Origin: Planctomycetota bacterium
GTDB lineage: Bacteria; Planctomycetota; SBBH01; JAHFOU01
Direction: 5' to 3'
Assembly (NCBI GenBank): GCA_023261525.1
Contig: JAHFOU010000045.1
Span: forward strand, 1 to 6,346
Length of the DNA stretch: 6,346 nt
A program made the position numbers and the translations under genes. Under the pieces are notes generated by a model. That model saw nothing but the letters and a program-made list of their open reading frames with translations, was not told where the DNA came from and made no database searches. This document shows positions 4,764 to 6,346 of this stretch, piece by piece. Positions within the stretch are counted from its first letter, which is position 1; each line of letters begins with the position of its first letter.

Positions 4764-6346
4764 AGGGGGCCGTCGCCGCCAGCCAGGCCGCGGCCGGACC
4801 CCGCAGGGGGTGCCCGTCGGGGACCCTGGCCAGGACCTCCAGCAGTCCCGCCCGCAGGGGTTCCCGCCGTTGGGGCGCCAGGGAAGCCAGGAGGCTTCGG
4901 GCCTTCAGGTCGCAGGGGTCGAAGGCCAGGTGCTCTTCCAACAGGCGGATCGCCTCCCGGGTCTCCCCCGCGCGCAGGGCGGCCAGGGCCGCCTGGGCCC
5001 GGGCGTTCCCGTAGGGCCCGGCCAGGGCCGCGAGGTCCCGGAAGGCCCCCAGGGCCTCGCGGTCCCGGCCGAGATGCATCAGACAGGTTCCCCGCTCGAA
5101 GCGGGCGTCTATGGCCATGAGGCTGGGCAGGCCCGAGGCCGCGCGCGCGTAGGCGGCTTCCGCCCGGAGGGCTTCGCCCCGCCTCGCCGCCGTGTGGCCC
5201 GTCGCGAAGGCGGCCGCCTGGGGAATCTGCAGGAGGAGGGCTCCAGCCAGGACCAGGGCCAGCAGGCTCCAGGCGCCGCTGCGCCGGGCGGGTGCCGCTC
5301 CGCCCGCCGCCGGGAGGGCCCAGGCCGCCGCCAGCGCGAAGCAGGCCAGGCCCAGGGGGTCCGTCAGCGCATCCCCGCCCAGGGCCTGGATCATCAGGGC
5401 CAGGGCCGTCCAGCGCGCGGCCCCTCCGGATCCTTCCCGCCAAGCGGCCAGGAGGGCGGCAAAGACGCCGGCGAGCAGGAGGGCTCCGACCAGGCCCGTC
5501 TCGGCCAGGGTCTGGAGGGGGAGGTTGTAGGCGTGCCGGACCATGGGCTGGGCGTACTGGGAGAAGGGATAGGCTTCGGCCCGGCAGGCGGGGAAGGTCA
5601 GGGGGAAGCTTCCGGCCCCGTGACCCAGGAGGGGGGCCTGTCTCCAGGCGTTCCCGGCGCTTTCCCAGATCAGGGTCCTTACTCCGAAGGTGGAGGTCAG
5701 CCTCCAGGAGGAAGGCTGGGTCGGACGGGAGCTCCAGATCATCGTCATCAGGGGGGCCGCCAGGCCGGCGGCCAGGATCAGGCGGCCGAGGAGCCGGGGC
5801 CGGCGGGCCTGGGCGACCAGGGTCAGGACGGCGCCCGCCGCTAGGCCCAGGAGGGCGCCCAGGGAGTGGGTGTGCCAGAGCAGGCAGGACAGCGTGGCCG
5901 CCGACACCGACCAGGCCATCCCGGAGATGGGCCTGCGGTTCCGGAGGGCGCTCCATCCCGCCAGCAGGGTTGGGGGCAGGCAGGCCGAGAGCAGAAGGGC
6001 CGCGGTGTTATGGTTGCCGAAGGGAAGACGGTTGATGGGGTCTCCGGAGAGGGGCCCGCCGTGGATCCAGGTCTCGATCCGGCCGCCTGAGACGACGTTG
6101 CCGGCATAGAGGGCCAGGGCCATGCCGGCCCCGATCCCGATCAGGAGCAGGCTTCCCCTCCGGCGCGGGTCGGTGGCGAAACCCGTGGCGATGGCCAGGA
6201 CGGCCGCCAGATTCAGGACGGGGACGAGCGCCGCCCAGCGGGGTTCTCCCCAGAGGGCGCTCAGGGTCTGGAAGGCCAGGAAGGCGGCGGCCCAGGCCCC
6301 GGCTTTGCGTGCGGCCGGGATCAGGGTCGCCGATTCCAGGGAAAGG
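4717..6346 (-). CDS. O-antigen ligase-like (Wzy_C) membrane protein with C-terminal TPR region, 5' end cut by window edge
   Basis: The reading frame stays open to the right edge, so the true start lies outside the window; the ATG at 6123 is internal. 542 residues are visible. The first part is strongly hydrophobic, with about five helices before a large extracytoplasmic loop and three after it. The loop region holds the family signature: RTLIWESAGNAWRQAPLLGHGAGSF, then RHAYNLPLQTLAETGLVGALL (roughly 5545-5480), whose HxxN corresponds to the loop histidine found important in WaaL ligases. These proteins transfer or polymerise undecaprenyl-linked glycans at the periplasmic face. After the last helix, about 5210 to 4770 encodes an Ala/Leu/Arg-rich helical region with TPR-like repeats (AEAAYARAASGLP, RDREALGAFRDLAAL, GETREAIRLLEEHLAFDP). 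Ligase, polymerase and protein O-glycosylation ligases cannot be told apart by sequence alone. No glycan gene is visible beside it. The stop is TGA at 4719-4717. Confidence 0.85.
   Translation of the reverse strand, partial: LSLESATLIPAARKAGAWAAAFLAFQTLSALWGEPRWAALVPVLNLAAVLAIATGFATDPRRRGSLLLIGIGAGMALALYAGNVVSGGRIETWIHGGPLSGDPINRLPFGNHNTAALLLSACLPPTLLAGWSALRNRRPISGMAWSVSAATLSCLLWHTHSLGALLGLAAGAVLTLVAQARRPRLLGRLILAAGLAAPLMTMIWSSRPTQPSSWRLTSTFGVRTLIWESAGNAWRQAPLLGHGAGSFPLTFPACRAEAYPFSQYAQPMVRHAYNLPLQTLAETGLVGALLLAGVFAALLAAWREGSGGAARWTALALMIQALGGDALTDPLGLACFALAAAWALPAAGGAAPARRSGAWSLLALVLAGALLLQIPQAAAFATGHTAARRGEALRAEAAYARAASGLPSLMAIDARFERGTCLMHLGRDREALGAFRDLAALAGPYGNARAQAALAALRAGETREAIRLLEEHLAFDPCDLKARSLLASLAPQRREPLRAGLLEVLARVPDGHPLRGPAAAWLAATAPSSLGTPFWPLPGASR

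Noticed and set aside
4764..4815. GC-rich inverted sequence (GGCCGCGGCC) after the small gene as a terminator
   Set aside because: There is no following T-run, and it lies inside the ligase coding sequence, where such GC palindromes are common by composition.
4760..5956. 398-residue minus-strand open frame in a different frame of the ligase gene
   Set aside because: It is a Pro/Gly/Arg-rich shadow without hydrophobic segments, whereas the chosen frame has membrane helices and the Wzy_C signature.

Overview
This is a compact, GC-rich chromosomal segment from a bacterium. It holds six protein-coding genes and no RNA gene, mobile element, CRISPR array or other sign of recent transfer. The O-antigen-ligase-like membrane protein suggests a Gram-negative with surface polysaccharide. 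MutL carries the C-terminal endonuclease motifs, which points away from the E. coli MutH-type repair lineage. The phylum cannot be fixed from the sequence alone. The high GC, the gene set and the lack of Shine-Dalgarno sites would suit a lineage such as Acidobacteriota, but this is only a guess.

Layout, left to right: (1) mutL, minus strand, with its last few codons cut off by the left edge; (2) hutI (imidazolonepropionase), plus strand, divergent from mutL across only 28 bp; (3) an unrecognised two-helix membrane protein, minus strand, whose 3' end overlaps that of hutI by 14 bp; (4) rimK (ribosomal protein S6 glutamate ligase family), minus strand, directly upstream of the membrane protein and joined to it by an abutting stop/start (TAAGTG); (5) a 76-residue protein resembling the N-terminal domain of type II secretion/pilus ATPases, plus strand, divergent from rimK across 63 bp; (6) an O-antigen-ligase-like membrane protein with a C-terminal TPR region, minus strand, overlapping the small gene by 47 bp at the 3' end and running off the right edge.

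The genes do not form one pathway: they cover mismatch repair, histidine degradation, ribosomal protein modification and surface polysaccharide. Only rimK and the membrane protein look like an operon. The most notable structure is in the two divergent intergenic gaps. In the first, one AT-rich octamer reads as a -10 box in both directions. In the second, two promoters stand back to back around one shared -35 element, each with a 17-nt spacer, and each predicts a transcription start on the first base of the start codon. Three of the four promoters predict leaderless mRNAs and the fourth a leader of about 7 nt. No convincing new defence or enzyme system is visible.
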